Assembly (NCBI RefSeq): GCF_030812475.1
Contig: NZ_JAUSSR010000015.1
Coordinates: forward strand, 1-64,000
Source of the DNA: Pseudomonas lini
GTDB taxonomy: Bacteria; Pseudomonadota; Gammaproteobacteria; Pseudomonadales; Pseudomonadaceae
Direction of reading: 5' to 3'
DNA: 64,000 nucleotides
Shown here one piece after another: positions 48,067-56,230 of the stretch. The first letter of the stretch is position 1. The number at the start of each line of letters is the position of its first letter. The translations under genes and the position numbers were made by a program. Under the pieces are notes generated by a model. It saw nothing but the letters and a program-made list of their open reading frames with translations. It ran no database searches and was not told the origin of the DNA.

Positions 48067-48619
48067 AGTCGCGAGCGGCCAGGAATTCGTCAGTAGACAC
48101 CACGCTGGCGTAGGCAAAGCCCAGGGCCGACATGAAGGCCGCATGCACGTGGGCAGCCGGAACGGTAAGACCGTTGAATTCCAGGTCGCGGGAGGCACAG
48201 GCGTCGTGAATGACCGTGACGGTGTAACCCATGTCGGCAGCCGCACGGGTAATGCCGTCGACGCACATGTGGCTCATGCTGCCGACCACCACCAGTTCCT
48301 TGATGCCTTGCTCGTCGAGGATCGATTTCAGTTCGGTTTCGCGAAACGAATTGACGAAGTGCTTGAGCACGACCGGCTCGTCGGCGCGGTTGAGGACTTT
48401 GGGATGCAACTTCGCGCCATCGGAACCGGGCGTGAAAAACGGCGCGTCGTCGGAGGTGAATTCGTGACGGATGTGTACCACCGAATCACCGGCGTCACGG
48501 AAGGCTTTGATCAAGCGTACAGCGTTGTCCGCCGCGGCATCGGCGCCGACCAATGGCCACTTGCCTTGGGGGAAGTAGTCGTTCTGGATATCGACTACGA
48601 TGAGTGCTTGTCGGGTCAT
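48065..48619 (-). CDS. cysteine hydrolase, isochorismatase family
   Basis: A 184-aa amidohydrolase-type enzyme. The catalytic triad is visible: Asp10 (IVVDIQNDYF), Lys86 (VVLKHFVNSF) and Cys119 (SMSHMCVDGI), the latter in the family motif. I chose the ATG at 48619 with GAGGAA 8 bases upstream. Relatives split isochorismate, nicotinamide or other amides; the substrate is not clear here. It is divergent from a GlxA-type regulator that probably controls it. Confidence 0.88.
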   Translation of the reverse strand: MTRQALIVVDIQNDYFPQGKWPLVGADAAADNAVRLIKAFRDAGDSVVHIRHEFTSDDAPFFTPGSDGAKLHPKVLNRADEPVVLKHFVNSFRETELKSILDEQGIKELVVVGSMSHMCVDGITRAAADMGYTVTVIHDACASRDLEFNGLTVPAAHVHAAFMSALGFAYASVVSTDEFLAARD

Positions 48620-48720
48620 GACTGTTTCCTCGAAGTGTATGTTGGTGTGCAATGGAGTATCGGGTCTGGCCGGCCGCTCGAGGATTGGCCGCACCGACAA
48701 TAGCAGGGGGAAAACTGACA

Positions 48721-49716
48721 ATGGACGCAGAAAGGGCAATCGTCGAACTGGCTGTGTTGATCTATCCCGGCGCGCAAATGGCGGCGGTGCATGGGCTGAC
48801 GGACTTGTTCGCCGTGGCGAACCGGATTGCCGCCGAGCACCAGAGTGCGCAGTTGCCGCAGTTGCGGATCAGCCATTGGCAGGTCGATGGCGAGCAGGTG
48901 CCCGAACGGGTTTATGACAGTCATCCGGTCCTGGACAGCCCTTTGGTTGCAGTGTTGATCCCCCCGTCGATCGCCGGTTTCTCCGAAGGTCAGGCGCCGC
49001 TGGCGTTGATCCGCTGGCTTCGCCAGCAACATGCCAATGGCGCGATCCTGGGCGGCGTCTGCGTGGGCTCGATTCTGTTGGCCGAAAGCGGTTTGCTCGA
49101 CGGTCGTAGCGCCACCACGCACTGGACCTCGGCCAAGACGTTCGCCGACCGTTACCCGGCGATCAGGCTCAAGGCCGACACGCCCATCGTCGATGACGGC
49201 GACTTGATTACGACTGCCGGTTTGATGGCCTGGTCCGAACTGGGTCTGCGTCTGGTGAATCGTTTGCTCGGGCCGAGTATCGCCACCAGCACCGCACGCT
49301 TCCTGGTGGTGGAACACAGCGACAGCGCCAGCGAGTGCGGCAGCAATTTTTCACCGATTCTCAGCCATGGCGATGCGTCGATACTCAAGGTTCAGCATTG
49401 GCTGCAAGGCACTGGCGCGACCGATGTGTCGCTGACGGGGATGGCCGAGCGGGCAGGGCTGGAAGAGCGCACCTTCCTGCGCCGGTTCCGCACGGCGACC
49501 GGCTTGAAACCTACCGAGTATTGCCAGCATTTGCGGGTGGGCAAGGCTCGGGAAATGCTTGAGTTCACCAACGCTACAATCGATCACATCGCCTGGACGG
49601 TCGGGTATCAGGATCCCGGGGCATTTCGGGCGACGTTCAAGAAGATTACCGGGTTGGCGCCGAGTGATTATCGGGCGCGATTTGGGGTGTCTCCGACTGC
49701 GGCGTTGACTCGGTAG
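48721..49716 (+). CDS. GlxA-family transcriptional regulator (DJ-1/PfpI + AraC)
   Basis: A 331-aa regulator. Residues ~10-190 form a DJ-1/PfpI-like domain with the nucleophile-elbow Cys in GGVCVGSILLAESGLL. The C-terminal ~110 residues have two AraC helix-turn-helix units (VSLTGMAERAGLEERTFLRR; IDHIAWTVGYQDPGAFRATF). I chose the ATG at 48721 (MDAERAIVELAVLIYPG). Members near amide or quaternary-amine genes activate them. The 101-base gap to the divergent hydrolase is probably the shared promoter. Confidence 0.9.
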   Translation: MDAERAIVELAVLIYPGAQMAAVHGLTDLFAVANRIAAEHQSAQLPQLRISHWQVDGEQVPERVYDSHPVLDSPLVAVLIPPSIAGFSEGQAPLALIRWLRQQHANGAILGGVCVGSILLAESGLLDGRSATTHWTSAKTFADRYPAIRLKADTPIVDDGDLITTAGLMAWSELGLRLVNRLLGPSIATSTARFLVVEHSDSASECGSNFSPILSHGDASILKVQHWLQGTGATDVSLTGMAERAGLEERTFLRRFRTATGLKPTEYCQHLRVGKAREMLEFTNATIDHIAWTVGYQDPGAFRATFKKITGLAPSDYRARFGVSPTAALTR

Positions 49717-49737
49717 CCAGTATCACAGCGGATCAAC

Positions 49738-49827
49738 TGTGGGAGCGAGCCCGCTCGCGAAGAGGGAGTGTCAGTCAACTGAAATATTGACTGACACACC
49801 GCTTTCGCGAGCAGGCTCGCTCCCACA
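49738..49827. repeat. REPIN with nested perfect palindrome
   Basis: Arms TGTGGGAGCGAGCCCGCTCG (from 49738) and CGAGCAGGCTCGCTCCCACA (to 49827) are inverted, of the TGGGAG family. Between them GTGTCAGTCAA (49768-49778) pairs perfectly with TTGACTGACAC (49787-49797). It lies in the 316-base gap between the GlxA-type gene and the DUF3182 gene. Confidence 0.9.
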
Positions 49828-49836
49828 TTTTTGATT

Positions 49837-49868
49837 CGTGCCAATCGTGCCAATCGTGCCAATCGTGC
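49837..49868. repeat. tandem 9-base repeat CGTGCCAAT
   Basis: Three exact head-to-tail copies (49837-49863) and a fourth partial copy CGTGC. The remaining 160 bases up to the DUF3182 gene hold no gene or clear promoter. Confidence 0.9.
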
Positions 49869-50032
49869 AAAATGCAGGAGTTTTGAAAGGTTTCGTGCAG
49901 ATTAAAGCAGGCCTGGTGCCACTATCTTCAGCGTATCTGTTTGATTCGAAGGCTTTTTCTTCCTGGCCACCCTTGGCCTGATCTCTGCACCTTAACAACC
50001 ACATTCATCACGTGCCGACTGAAGGGGGATGC

Positions 50033-51142
50033 ATGACCCCAACAAACCGTAACAGACTGGTGGTCGCCCATTCGGTGCGCCCCGACGCTCCACTGCACGA
50101 AGTCGAAACCAATCGCGCGCTGGCCCGTTGGCTGGCGCAAATCCTCGGGCTCAAATTCGGTGACAGTTACGACCCTGAATTACACCGCGGCCACGACCTT
50201 TATCTGTTACCGACCCAGACCCTGGTAGGGGCCGCGGCCGCCCTAGAGCTGGGCGTGAGGGGGCCGGATGATATGTGGGGCGGTTACGTCGACCACGACT
50301 TCATCTGCACCAAGGCCATCAGCCACGGGTTGCGCAGTAAAAACGCCCACGCCCCGCAAGGCTGGTCGCCGCTGTTTTCCGAACGCGTGCGTAACGTAGT
50401 GCTTGATGGCCTCAGTGTGTTTTCGCTGGACGATGCGCGTCCCGCGGCAGAACATCTCCTCTACGCCGGCCCCATTCGCCTCAAGCCCATCCATGCCTGC
50501 GCCGGCCGCGGTCAGGAAGTGATCAGAAGCCTCGACCAGTTTGATGCGGTTCTTGCCAGGCCCGATGCCAAGGCGCTGTTCACCGATGGCGTGGTGCTGG
50601 AGCAGGATCTGGACGATGTCATTACCCACAGCGTCGGCCAGAGCTTCTTCGGCGACAGAGTATTGAGTTACTGCGGTGATCAATACTTGACCACGGATGG
50701 TCAAGGCGAGCAGGTTTATGGAGGCTCCAATCTGCTCGTGGTGCAGGGTTATTATGACGACTTGCTTGAATTGGCACTGCCGGACGATGTGCGGCTGGCG
50801 ATTCAGCAAGCGCAGGTTTTCGACAGTGCCGCGGATGAATCGTATCCAGGTTTCTACGCCTCCCGGCGCAACTACGACATCGCGCAGGGACTGGACAGTA
50901 ACGGCAAACGGCGCAGCGGCGTGCTGGAACAATCCTGGCGCATGGGCGGTGCCAGCAGCGCCGAAGTGGCAGCGTTGCAGAGCTTCATCAACGATCCGGG
51001 GATGCGTGCGATTCGCGTGTCTTCGGTGGAGAAGTACATCGATCAGCCCCTGCCCGCGGACGCCATCGAGGTCTACCGTGGGCCGGCGCAGAACAGTGAT
51101 TTTCTACTCAAGTACGTAACGGTTAAATCCTATGACGGCTAG
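50033..51142 (+). CDS. DUF3182 protein, ATP-grasp-like
   Basis: A 369-aa soluble protein. The stretch YAGPIRLKPIHACAGRGQEV (about residues 144-163) resembles the lysine and glycine-rich loop of ATP-grasp ligases, and VVLEQDLDDVITHSVGQSFF fits the following strand with paired Glu/Asp. I infer an ATP-dependent carboxylate-amine (or thiol) ligase; the substrate is unknown. I chose the ATG at 50033, 4 bases behind AAGGGGG. The stop overlaps the next gene by 11 bases. Confidence 0.75.
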   Translation: MTPTNRNRLVVAHSVRPDAPLHEVETNRALARWLAQILGLKFGDSYDPELHRGHDLYLLPTQTLVGAAAALELGVRGPDDMWGGYVDHDFICTKAISHGLRSKNAHAPQGWSPLFSERVRNVVLDGLSVFSLDDARPAAEHLLYAGPIRLKPIHACAGRGQEVIRSLDQFDAVLARPDAKALFTDGVVLEQDLDDVITHSVGQSFFGDRVLSYCGDQYLTTDGQGEQVYGGSNLLVVQGYYDDLLELALPDDVRLAIQQAQVFDSAADESYPGFYASRRNYDIAQGLDSNGKRRSGVLEQSWRMGGASSAEVAALQSFINDPGMRAIRVSSVEKYIDQPLPADAIEVYRGPAQNSDFLLKYVTVKSYDG

Positions 51143-51890
51143 AAGCGAAACCATTCAGATCGACATCGACGATGAACAGATGACCGGGACCTTTCTCAGT
51201 CCCAAATCGAAAGTCCCTGGCGTGTTGTTCGTGCACGGTTGGGGCGGCAGCCAGGAGCGGGATCTGGAGCGGGCGAAAGGCATTGCCGGCCTTGGCTGTG
51301 TGTGCCTGACGTTCGACTTGCGCGGACACACGGGTGGCACCGGGATTCCACTGACACGGGTGACACGTGAGGACAACCTGCGCGACCTGCTGGCGGCCTA
51401 TGACCGGTTGCTCGCCCATCCGGCGCTCGATACCTCGGCGATTGCCGTCGTGGGCACCAGCTATGGCGGTTATCTGGCGTCGATCCTGACCTCCTTGCGC
51501 CCCGTTCGCTGGTTGGCGCTGCGGGTGCCGGCGCTGTATCGCGACGATCAATGGAACACCCCCAAGCGTGACCTGGACAAGCTTGACCTGCGTGACTATC
51601 GCAGTACGCTGGTTCGCGCCGACACTAATCGCGCGCTGCATGCCTGTTCGCAATTTACCGGGGATGTGCTGCTGGTCGAGTCCGAAACCGATGACTATGT
51701 GCCGCACGCCACCATCATGAGTTACCGGGCGGCGTGTCAGCAGACGCATTCCCTGACACACCGGATTATCGACGGTTCGGATCACGCCTTGAGCGACCCG
51801 GTGTCGCAACAGGCGTATACCTCGATCCTGGTGGACTGGATTACCGAGATGGTGGTGGGTGAGCGGTTGAGCATTATTCAATCCAGTTGA
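51132..51890 (+). CDS. alpha/beta hydrolase
   Basis: A 252-aa cytoplasmic hydrolase. Visible parts of the catalytic machine are the oxyanion region FVHGWGGSQE, the nucleophile elbow VGTSYGGYLAS (Ser near residue 114), the acid in ESETDDYVPH and the His in IDGSDHALSD. The ATG at 51132 overlaps the end of the DUF3182 gene, so both products are made together and probably act in one pathway. Substrate unknown; an esterase or peptidase of the DLH/prolyl-oligopeptidase-like group is plausible. Confidence 0.88.
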   Translation: MTARSETIQIDIDDEQMTGTFLSPKSKVPGVLFVHGWGGSQERDLERAKGIAGLGCVCLTFDLRGHTGGTGIPLTRVTREDNLRDLLAAYDRLLAHPALDTSAIAVVGTSYGGYLASILTSLRPVRWLALRVPALYRDDQWNTPKRDLDKLDLRDYRSTLVRADTNRALHACSQFTGDVLLVESETDDYVPHATIMSYRAACQQTHSLTHRIIDGSDHALSDPVSQQAYTSILVDWITEMVVGERLSIIQSS

Positions 51891-51935
51891 GGTTGCGGCG
51901 TTCCGACGAAGGCGGCATCCGCTCCACCACAACGC

Positions 51936-52922
51936 TCAAGATGGTTTCTTTGCAATCCGCAGCGACTTGGCCTTGGCTTCGACAACCAGATACATCACCA
52001 CCGTAATCAACAGCGGCAAGATGAAATAGATCGCCCGATACGCCAGCAGTCCCGCCACCAGACTCCCCCGTGAAACCTCATGTTGCAGCAGCGCCACGAA
52101 CACCGCCTCCAACACCCCGAGCCCGGCAGGAATATGCGTGATCACGCCGGCGATGGCACTGATCAACAGCACCCCAAGCACCAGCGGATAATCCAGTTTG
52201 CTCGGCAGCAGGGTGAAAATCACGGCAGCCATCAGCGACCAGTTCAGCGCGCCAAGAGCCAATTGCAGGATCGCCATGCGCAGCGATGGCAGGTTGATTT
52301 CCACCCCGCGGATCGACCATTCCCGACGCCGGGAAAACTGACAGGCCACCAGGTATCCCGCGCTCACCAACAGCAACAACACCCCCACACCTTGCAACGC
52401 GCCGGTGCTCAGCTTCCAGCCCGGCGGCATCCGCACCAGCCCGCTGGTGAACACTGCACCGGCAATGACCATGTAACCGAACCAGTTGGTCGCCAGACTC
52501 AGGCCGAGGATCTTCGCGATGTTGCCTTTGCTCACCCCGAGACGTGAGTACAGGCGATACCGCATGGCAACGCCACCGACCCAGGCGCTCAGGTTGAGGT
52601 TGAAGGCGTAGCTGATAATGCCCACCGGCAGTATTTGTTTCCAGGTCAGGTCCTGGCGAATGTAAGTTCGGCCGATCAGGTCGAAGCAGGCGTAAACCAG
52701 AAAGCTCACCAGCGTCAGCCCGGACGCGATGATCAGCGTGCGCACCTTGAAATCAGCGAGGTTGTTGAACACTTCGTCCCATTCGATTCGCTGGGCGAGC
52801 ATCGTGAACAGTACGATCAGCGCGAGGAAAAACAGCATCGTCAGCGGTTTTTTCCAACGGCTCCAGCGCGACTTGTGCGGATGGTCGGCGTGGGTCGCCG
52901 GCTGTGTTTCAGAGTGGCTCAT
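51936..52922 (-). CDS. ybhN: YbhN / lysylphosphatidylglycerol-synthase-TM-like membrane protein
   Basis: A 328-aa integral membrane protein with about eight hydrophobic segments, of the UPF0104/flippase-like family related to the membrane part of MprF. The family motif NLNLSAWVGGVAMRYRLYSR lies near residues 113-132, and HIPAGLGVLEAVFVALLQ near 266. The start overlaps the clsB stop by one base. In E. coli ybhN follows clsB. A role in phospholipid handling is inferred from this. Confidence 0.87.
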   Translation of the reverse strand: MSHSETQPATHADHPHKSRWSRWKKPLTMLFFLALIVLFTMLAQRIEWDEVFNNLADFKVRTLIIASGLTLVSFLVYACFDLIGRTYIRQDLTWKQILPVGIISYAFNLNLSAWVGGVAMRYRLYSRLGVSKGNIAKILGLSLATNWFGYMVIAGAVFTSGLVRMPPGWKLSTGALQGVGVLLLLVSAGYLVACQFSRRREWSIRGVEINLPSLRMAILQLALGALNWSLMAAVIFTLLPSKLDYPLVLGVLLISAIAGVITHIPAGLGVLEAVFVALLQHEVSRGSLVAGLLAYRAIYFILPLLITVVMYLVVEAKAKSLRIAKKPS

Positions 52923-54205
52923 CAGGTGTCACTCCGGGCGGTGTGGGAAAAAGGTTTAAGGCGCGGCTTGTGCGCCGGCAGCCAACCGGCCCAGGCCGGA
53001 AAGTGCCGCAGGAAGTGGAACACCAGGAAGCCGACGGTCATGTGCCAGACCCGTCCACGGGGGGACTTGTCTGCGGACATGGCCTTGCAGTGATTGTCAC
53101 TCAGGTCCTCGAGGCGCTCGGACAGTATCCGGTTAAAGGCGCGATCGCGGATCAACACGTTGGCTTCCAGGTTCATGGACAGGCTCAATGGATCGAGGTT
53201 GCTCGAACCCACCGTGCTCCAGTCCTCATCCACCAGCGCGACTTTGCCGTGCAGTGGGCGGTCGCAATACTCAAATATCTGCACACCGGACTTGAGCAGG
53301 TAGTCATAGGTCATGCGCGCCGCAAGTTTGGCCACCAGCATGTCGGGCTGGCCTTGCAGAATCAGGCGCACATCGACGCCACGCCGGGCCGCGTTGCGGA
53401 TTTCGCGCAGCAGGCGATACCCCGGAAAGAAGTAGGCGTTGGCGATCACAACCCGCCGTTGGGCGCTGCGCAGCACCTGGCGATAAACCTCTTCGATATC
53501 GGTCGTATGCTCGCCATTATCGCGATAGACAAGACGCACCTGGCCGTCGTGATCGGTGAAGGCCAGTTCCTGGCGCCGCTGCCGGCGACGTTGCCACCAG
53601 TATTTGGCCCGGGCCGGCCGGCCGCTTTGCAGCAGGGCGAAGTGATGGATATCGGCTACTGCCGGGCCTTGCACTTCCACCGAGTAATCCTGTTTGGCCT
53701 CGGGGCCGAAGTCAGCCAGGTGGTCGGCGGAAAAGTTGATCCCGCCAATGAACGCAATCGTGCCATCGACCACCACTATCTTGCGGTGCAGGCGACGGAA
53801 CCAATTGGTACGAATGCCGAAGTGCTTGGGCGCGGGATCGAATATCTGGATACGCACGCCGGCCTCGCTCAACGCCGCGAGAAAGGCGGTGCTCAATTCG
53901 CCGCAGCCAAAACCGTCGAGACTGGCGGTGACCCGCACGCCGCGTTTGGCGGCATCGATCAGCACCTGTTGCAGTTCATTGCCGACCTTGTCCTCGAAGA
54001 CGATGAAGGTTTCCAGGAGGATTTCACTCTTGGCCTGGCGCATGACCTCGAACACCCGGGGGAAATACGCTTCGCCATTTTCCAGCAGCTCCACGAGATT
54101 GTTGCCTTGCCAGCCGTACTCGACGTCGACCGTGCCGGGTGCATGGGCGGGCGGGGTTGTGGATAAGTGTTCCACACTGGTCTTTTCCATCGACGGGCTG
54201 CTCAT
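52922..54205 (-). CDS. clsB: cardiolipin synthase B
   Basis: Phospholipase-D-type enzyme that joins phosphatidylglycerol units to cardiolipin. The 427-aa protein has two HKD motifs, LHRKIVVVDGTIAFIGGIN (near residue 145) and LHGKVALVDEDWSTVGSSN (near residue 325). No long N-terminal membrane helices are present, which fits ClsB rather than ClsA. It overlaps ybhP by 3-4 bases (ATGA) and ybhN by one, matching the E. coli ybhP-clsB-ybhN order. Confidence 0.93.
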   Translation of the reverse strand: MSSPSMEKTSVEHLSTTPPAHAPGTVDVEYGWQGNNLVELLENGEAYFPRVFEVMRQAKSEILLETFIVFEDKVGNELQQVLIDAAKRGVRVTASLDGFGCGELSTAFLAALSEAGVRIQIFDPAPKHFGIRTNWFRRLHRKIVVVDGTIAFIGGINFSADHLADFGPEAKQDYSVEVQGPAVADIHHFALLQSGRPARAKYWWQRRRQRRQELAFTDHDGQVRLVYRDNGEHTTDIEEVYRQVLRSAQRRVVIANAYFFPGYRLLREIRNAARRGVDVRLILQGQPDMLVAKLAARMTYDYLLKSGVQIFEYCDRPLHGKVALVDEDWSTVGSSNLDPLSLSMNLEANVLIRDRAFNRILSERLEDLSDNHCKAMSADKSPRGRVWHMTVGFLVFHFLRHFPAWAGWLPAHKPRLKPFSHTARSDT

Positions 54206-54999
54206 AGCTCGATCTCCACCGATAACGGTGCGTGATCGGAAAGGTGGGACCAGGGACGTGCCGCCAGCACTTGCGGGCGACTGGCCTTGAGGTTGCGCAC
54301 ATAGATGCGGTCCAGGCGCAATGCTGGCAGGCGTGCAGGGAAACTGCGCGCCGGTTTGCCGTGCAGTTCGGCGAACACTTCTCGCAGACCACAGGGTTTG
54401 AGCAGCGCATCGGCGCGCTGGCGCCAGTCATTGAAGTCACCGGCAACCACCACCGGGGCATCGGCCGGCAGCTCTGCAAGACGGCTGGCCAATAGCTTGA
54501 GCTGTGCATTACGGTGACTTTCGCGCAGGCCCAGGTGGACGCAAATGGCGTGCACTTCCTGACCGTCGCCGGGCAGGCGCAGCACGCAATGCAGGATGCC
54601 CCGGTTCTCATGACCGCTGATGGACACATCGAGATTGTCATGGCGAATGATCTGGAATTTCGACAGCAGCGCATTTCCGTGATCGCCCGCCGGGTAGACT
54701 GCATTGCGCCCGTAGGCGAACTGCGGCCACAGGGTGTCGGCGAGGAATTCATACTGCGGTATTTCGGGCCAGTTGCTGTATCGCGCCGGATGATGTTCGT
54801 GGGTGCCGTGAACCTCCTGCAAGAACACCACGTCGGCCGACACGCTACGCACCGCTTCGCGCAATTCGGGCAGGATGAAGCGTCGGTTCAAGGCGGTGAA
54901 GCCCTTGTGGGTGTTGACTGTCAGTACGGTGAACCGACTGACCGGCTCAATGGTTTGTGCCTGGTCATCCGCTACGCTGAGCTGCTCGGAACTGTTCAT
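54202..54999 (-). CDS. ybhP: endonuclease/exonuclease/phosphatase family protein, YbhP type
   Basis: A 265-aa metal-dependent phosphoesterase-fold protein. The motifs are TVNTHKGF (near residue 29), FLQEVHG (Glu ligand), VVAGDFNDWR (near residue 205) and the final WSHLSDHAPLSVEI (catalytic His). No signal peptide. The substrate is unknown. Its place before clsB suggests a link to phospholipid metabolism. Start overlaps the DUF72 stop (ATGA). Confidence 0.9.
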   Translation of the reverse strand: MNSSEQLSVADDQAQTIEPVSRFTVLTVNTHKGFTALNRRFILPELREAVRSVSADVVFLQEVHGTHEHHPARYSNWPEIPQYEFLADTLWPQFAYGRNAVYPAGDHGNALLSKFQIIRHDNLDVSISGHENRGILHCVLRLPGDGQEVHAICVHLGLRESHRNAQLKLLASRLAELPADAPVVVAGDFNDWRQRADALLKPCGLREVFAELHGKPARSFPARLPALRLDRIYVRNLKASRPQVLAARPWSHLSDHAPLSVEIEL

Positions 55000-55922
55000 G
55001 GCAGCACTCCTTCGGCAGCAGGCTCGCCGGGGGCTGTGGTGAGGGTTTTATCTAGATGGAAGCGCTGCAGCAGGCTGCGCGCGTCGAAGGGCGCGCGGAC
55101 CTTGATGTCGTTATCGAAATAGCAGAACACCTCGCGGGATTTGCGCACCTTGGGCTTTTGCTTCGGCGCGATCAACTGTGGATCGCTCGGTTGCTTGCCC
55201 TGGTGCCAGGCCTCGATGCGATCGCCCCAGCGTTTCAGCGCTTGTGGCGTGTAACCGCTGGCGTAGAGTTCTTCGGCGCCGTGCAGGCGAAGGTAGACGA
55301 AGTCGCTGGTGATATCTTCGCGGTAAGGCCATTTGCCGGCGGTATCGGCGATGACCAAGGCAGTGTCGTAGCGTTTCAGTAGACGGACGAAGGCCGGGTC
55401 GACGAAGCTTTCATGGCGAATTTCCACGGCATGACGCAACGGCTTTTTCTTGTAAGCCTTCAGGCTGGCGTGACCATTCACGTGCGAATCATGCTGACGG
55501 GCGAGGGCGGCGGCCTGTTCGGTGTCGTGGGGCAGTTGCTGCAGGAACGTCTCGAACAACTCGGCATTGAATTTTAAGTTGGGCGGGAATTGCCAAAGGA
55601 TCGGACCGAGTTTGTCCTTGAGTTCCAGCACCCCGGAGGCGAAAAAGTTCGCCAGGGGTTTGTGGATGTCACGTAGGCGCTTGATGTGGGTGATGAAACG
55701 TGGCGCTTTGACACTGAACACGAAGCCCGTCGGCGTTTCGGTGTACCACTGGGCATAACGTTCGGGCCGTTGCAGGGCGTAAAACGATCCATTGATTTCG
55801 ATACTGTTGACGGCCCGCGACGCGAATTGCAATTCGCGCTTCTGGGCCAGCCCCTTCGGGTAGAAATCCCCCCGCCAGGGCGTGTACCGCCAACCTGAAA
55901 TGCCAATGTGAATCGCCGCCAT
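54996..55922 (-). CDS. DUF72 (YecE-like) protein
   Basis: A 308-aa protein of the TIM-barrel-like DUF72 family. It begins MAAIHIGISGWRYTPWRGDF and has FYALQRPERYAQWYTETPTG, KLGPILWQFPPNL and FVYLRLHGAEELYASGYTP. Function is not known. First gene of an operon in which all four genes overlap by 1-4 bases. Confidence 0.9.
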   Translation of the reverse strand: MAAIHIGISGWRYTPWRGDFYPKGLAQKRELQFASRAVNSIEINGSFYALQRPERYAQWYTETPTGFVFSVKAPRFITHIKRLRDIHKPLANFFASGVLELKDKLGPILWQFPPNLKFNAELFETFLQQLPHDTEQAAALARQHDSHVNGHASLKAYKKKPLRHAVEIRHESFVDPAFVRLLKRYDTALVIADTAGKWPYREDITSDFVYLRLHGAEELYASGYTPQALKRWGDRIEAWHQGKQPSDPQLIAPKQKPKVRKSREVFCYFDNDIKVRAPFDARSLLQRFHLDKTLTTAPGEPAAEGVLP

Positions 55923-56039
55923 ATCGCCTCCCGTCTAATGGTCTTCGGACTGCCTGATCTTTTGATGACTGCGGGACGAGCAACAAAGTTTCGACGGAAT
56001 TACGGGCGGTAAAACACTTTGAAGTACACAATCGATCAA

Positions 56040-56069
56040 TTGTGGGAGCGAGACCGTCTTGTCACACGG
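56040..56069. repeat. degenerate single REP half
   Basis: TTGTGGGAGCGAGACCGTCT begins like the TGGGAG REP family but the palindrome is decayed. It lies next to an intact REPIN in the 308-base gap 55923-56230, which otherwise holds no gene. Confidence 0.6.
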
Positions 56070-56072
56070 CCC

Positions 56073-56160
56073 CCTGTAGGAGCTGGCTTGCCAGCGAAGG
56101 CAGTCTCAACTACACCACATCATTCAAGGGCCCCATTCGCCAGCAAGCCGGCTCCTACAG
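56073..56160. repeat. REPIN before the MscS-family gene
   Basis: Arms CCTGTAGGAGCTGGCTTGCC (from 56073) and CAGCAAGCCGGCTCCTACAG (to 56160) are inverted. Core is the TAGGAG family with CTGGC/CCGGC variation. Confidence 0.88.
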
Positions 56161-56230
56161 AGCGGTCCGTGAACTTGCCTGCCATTTGTCAATCAGTTCC
56201 TTACAGATCCTTTAGACGGAGCTCCGCGTT

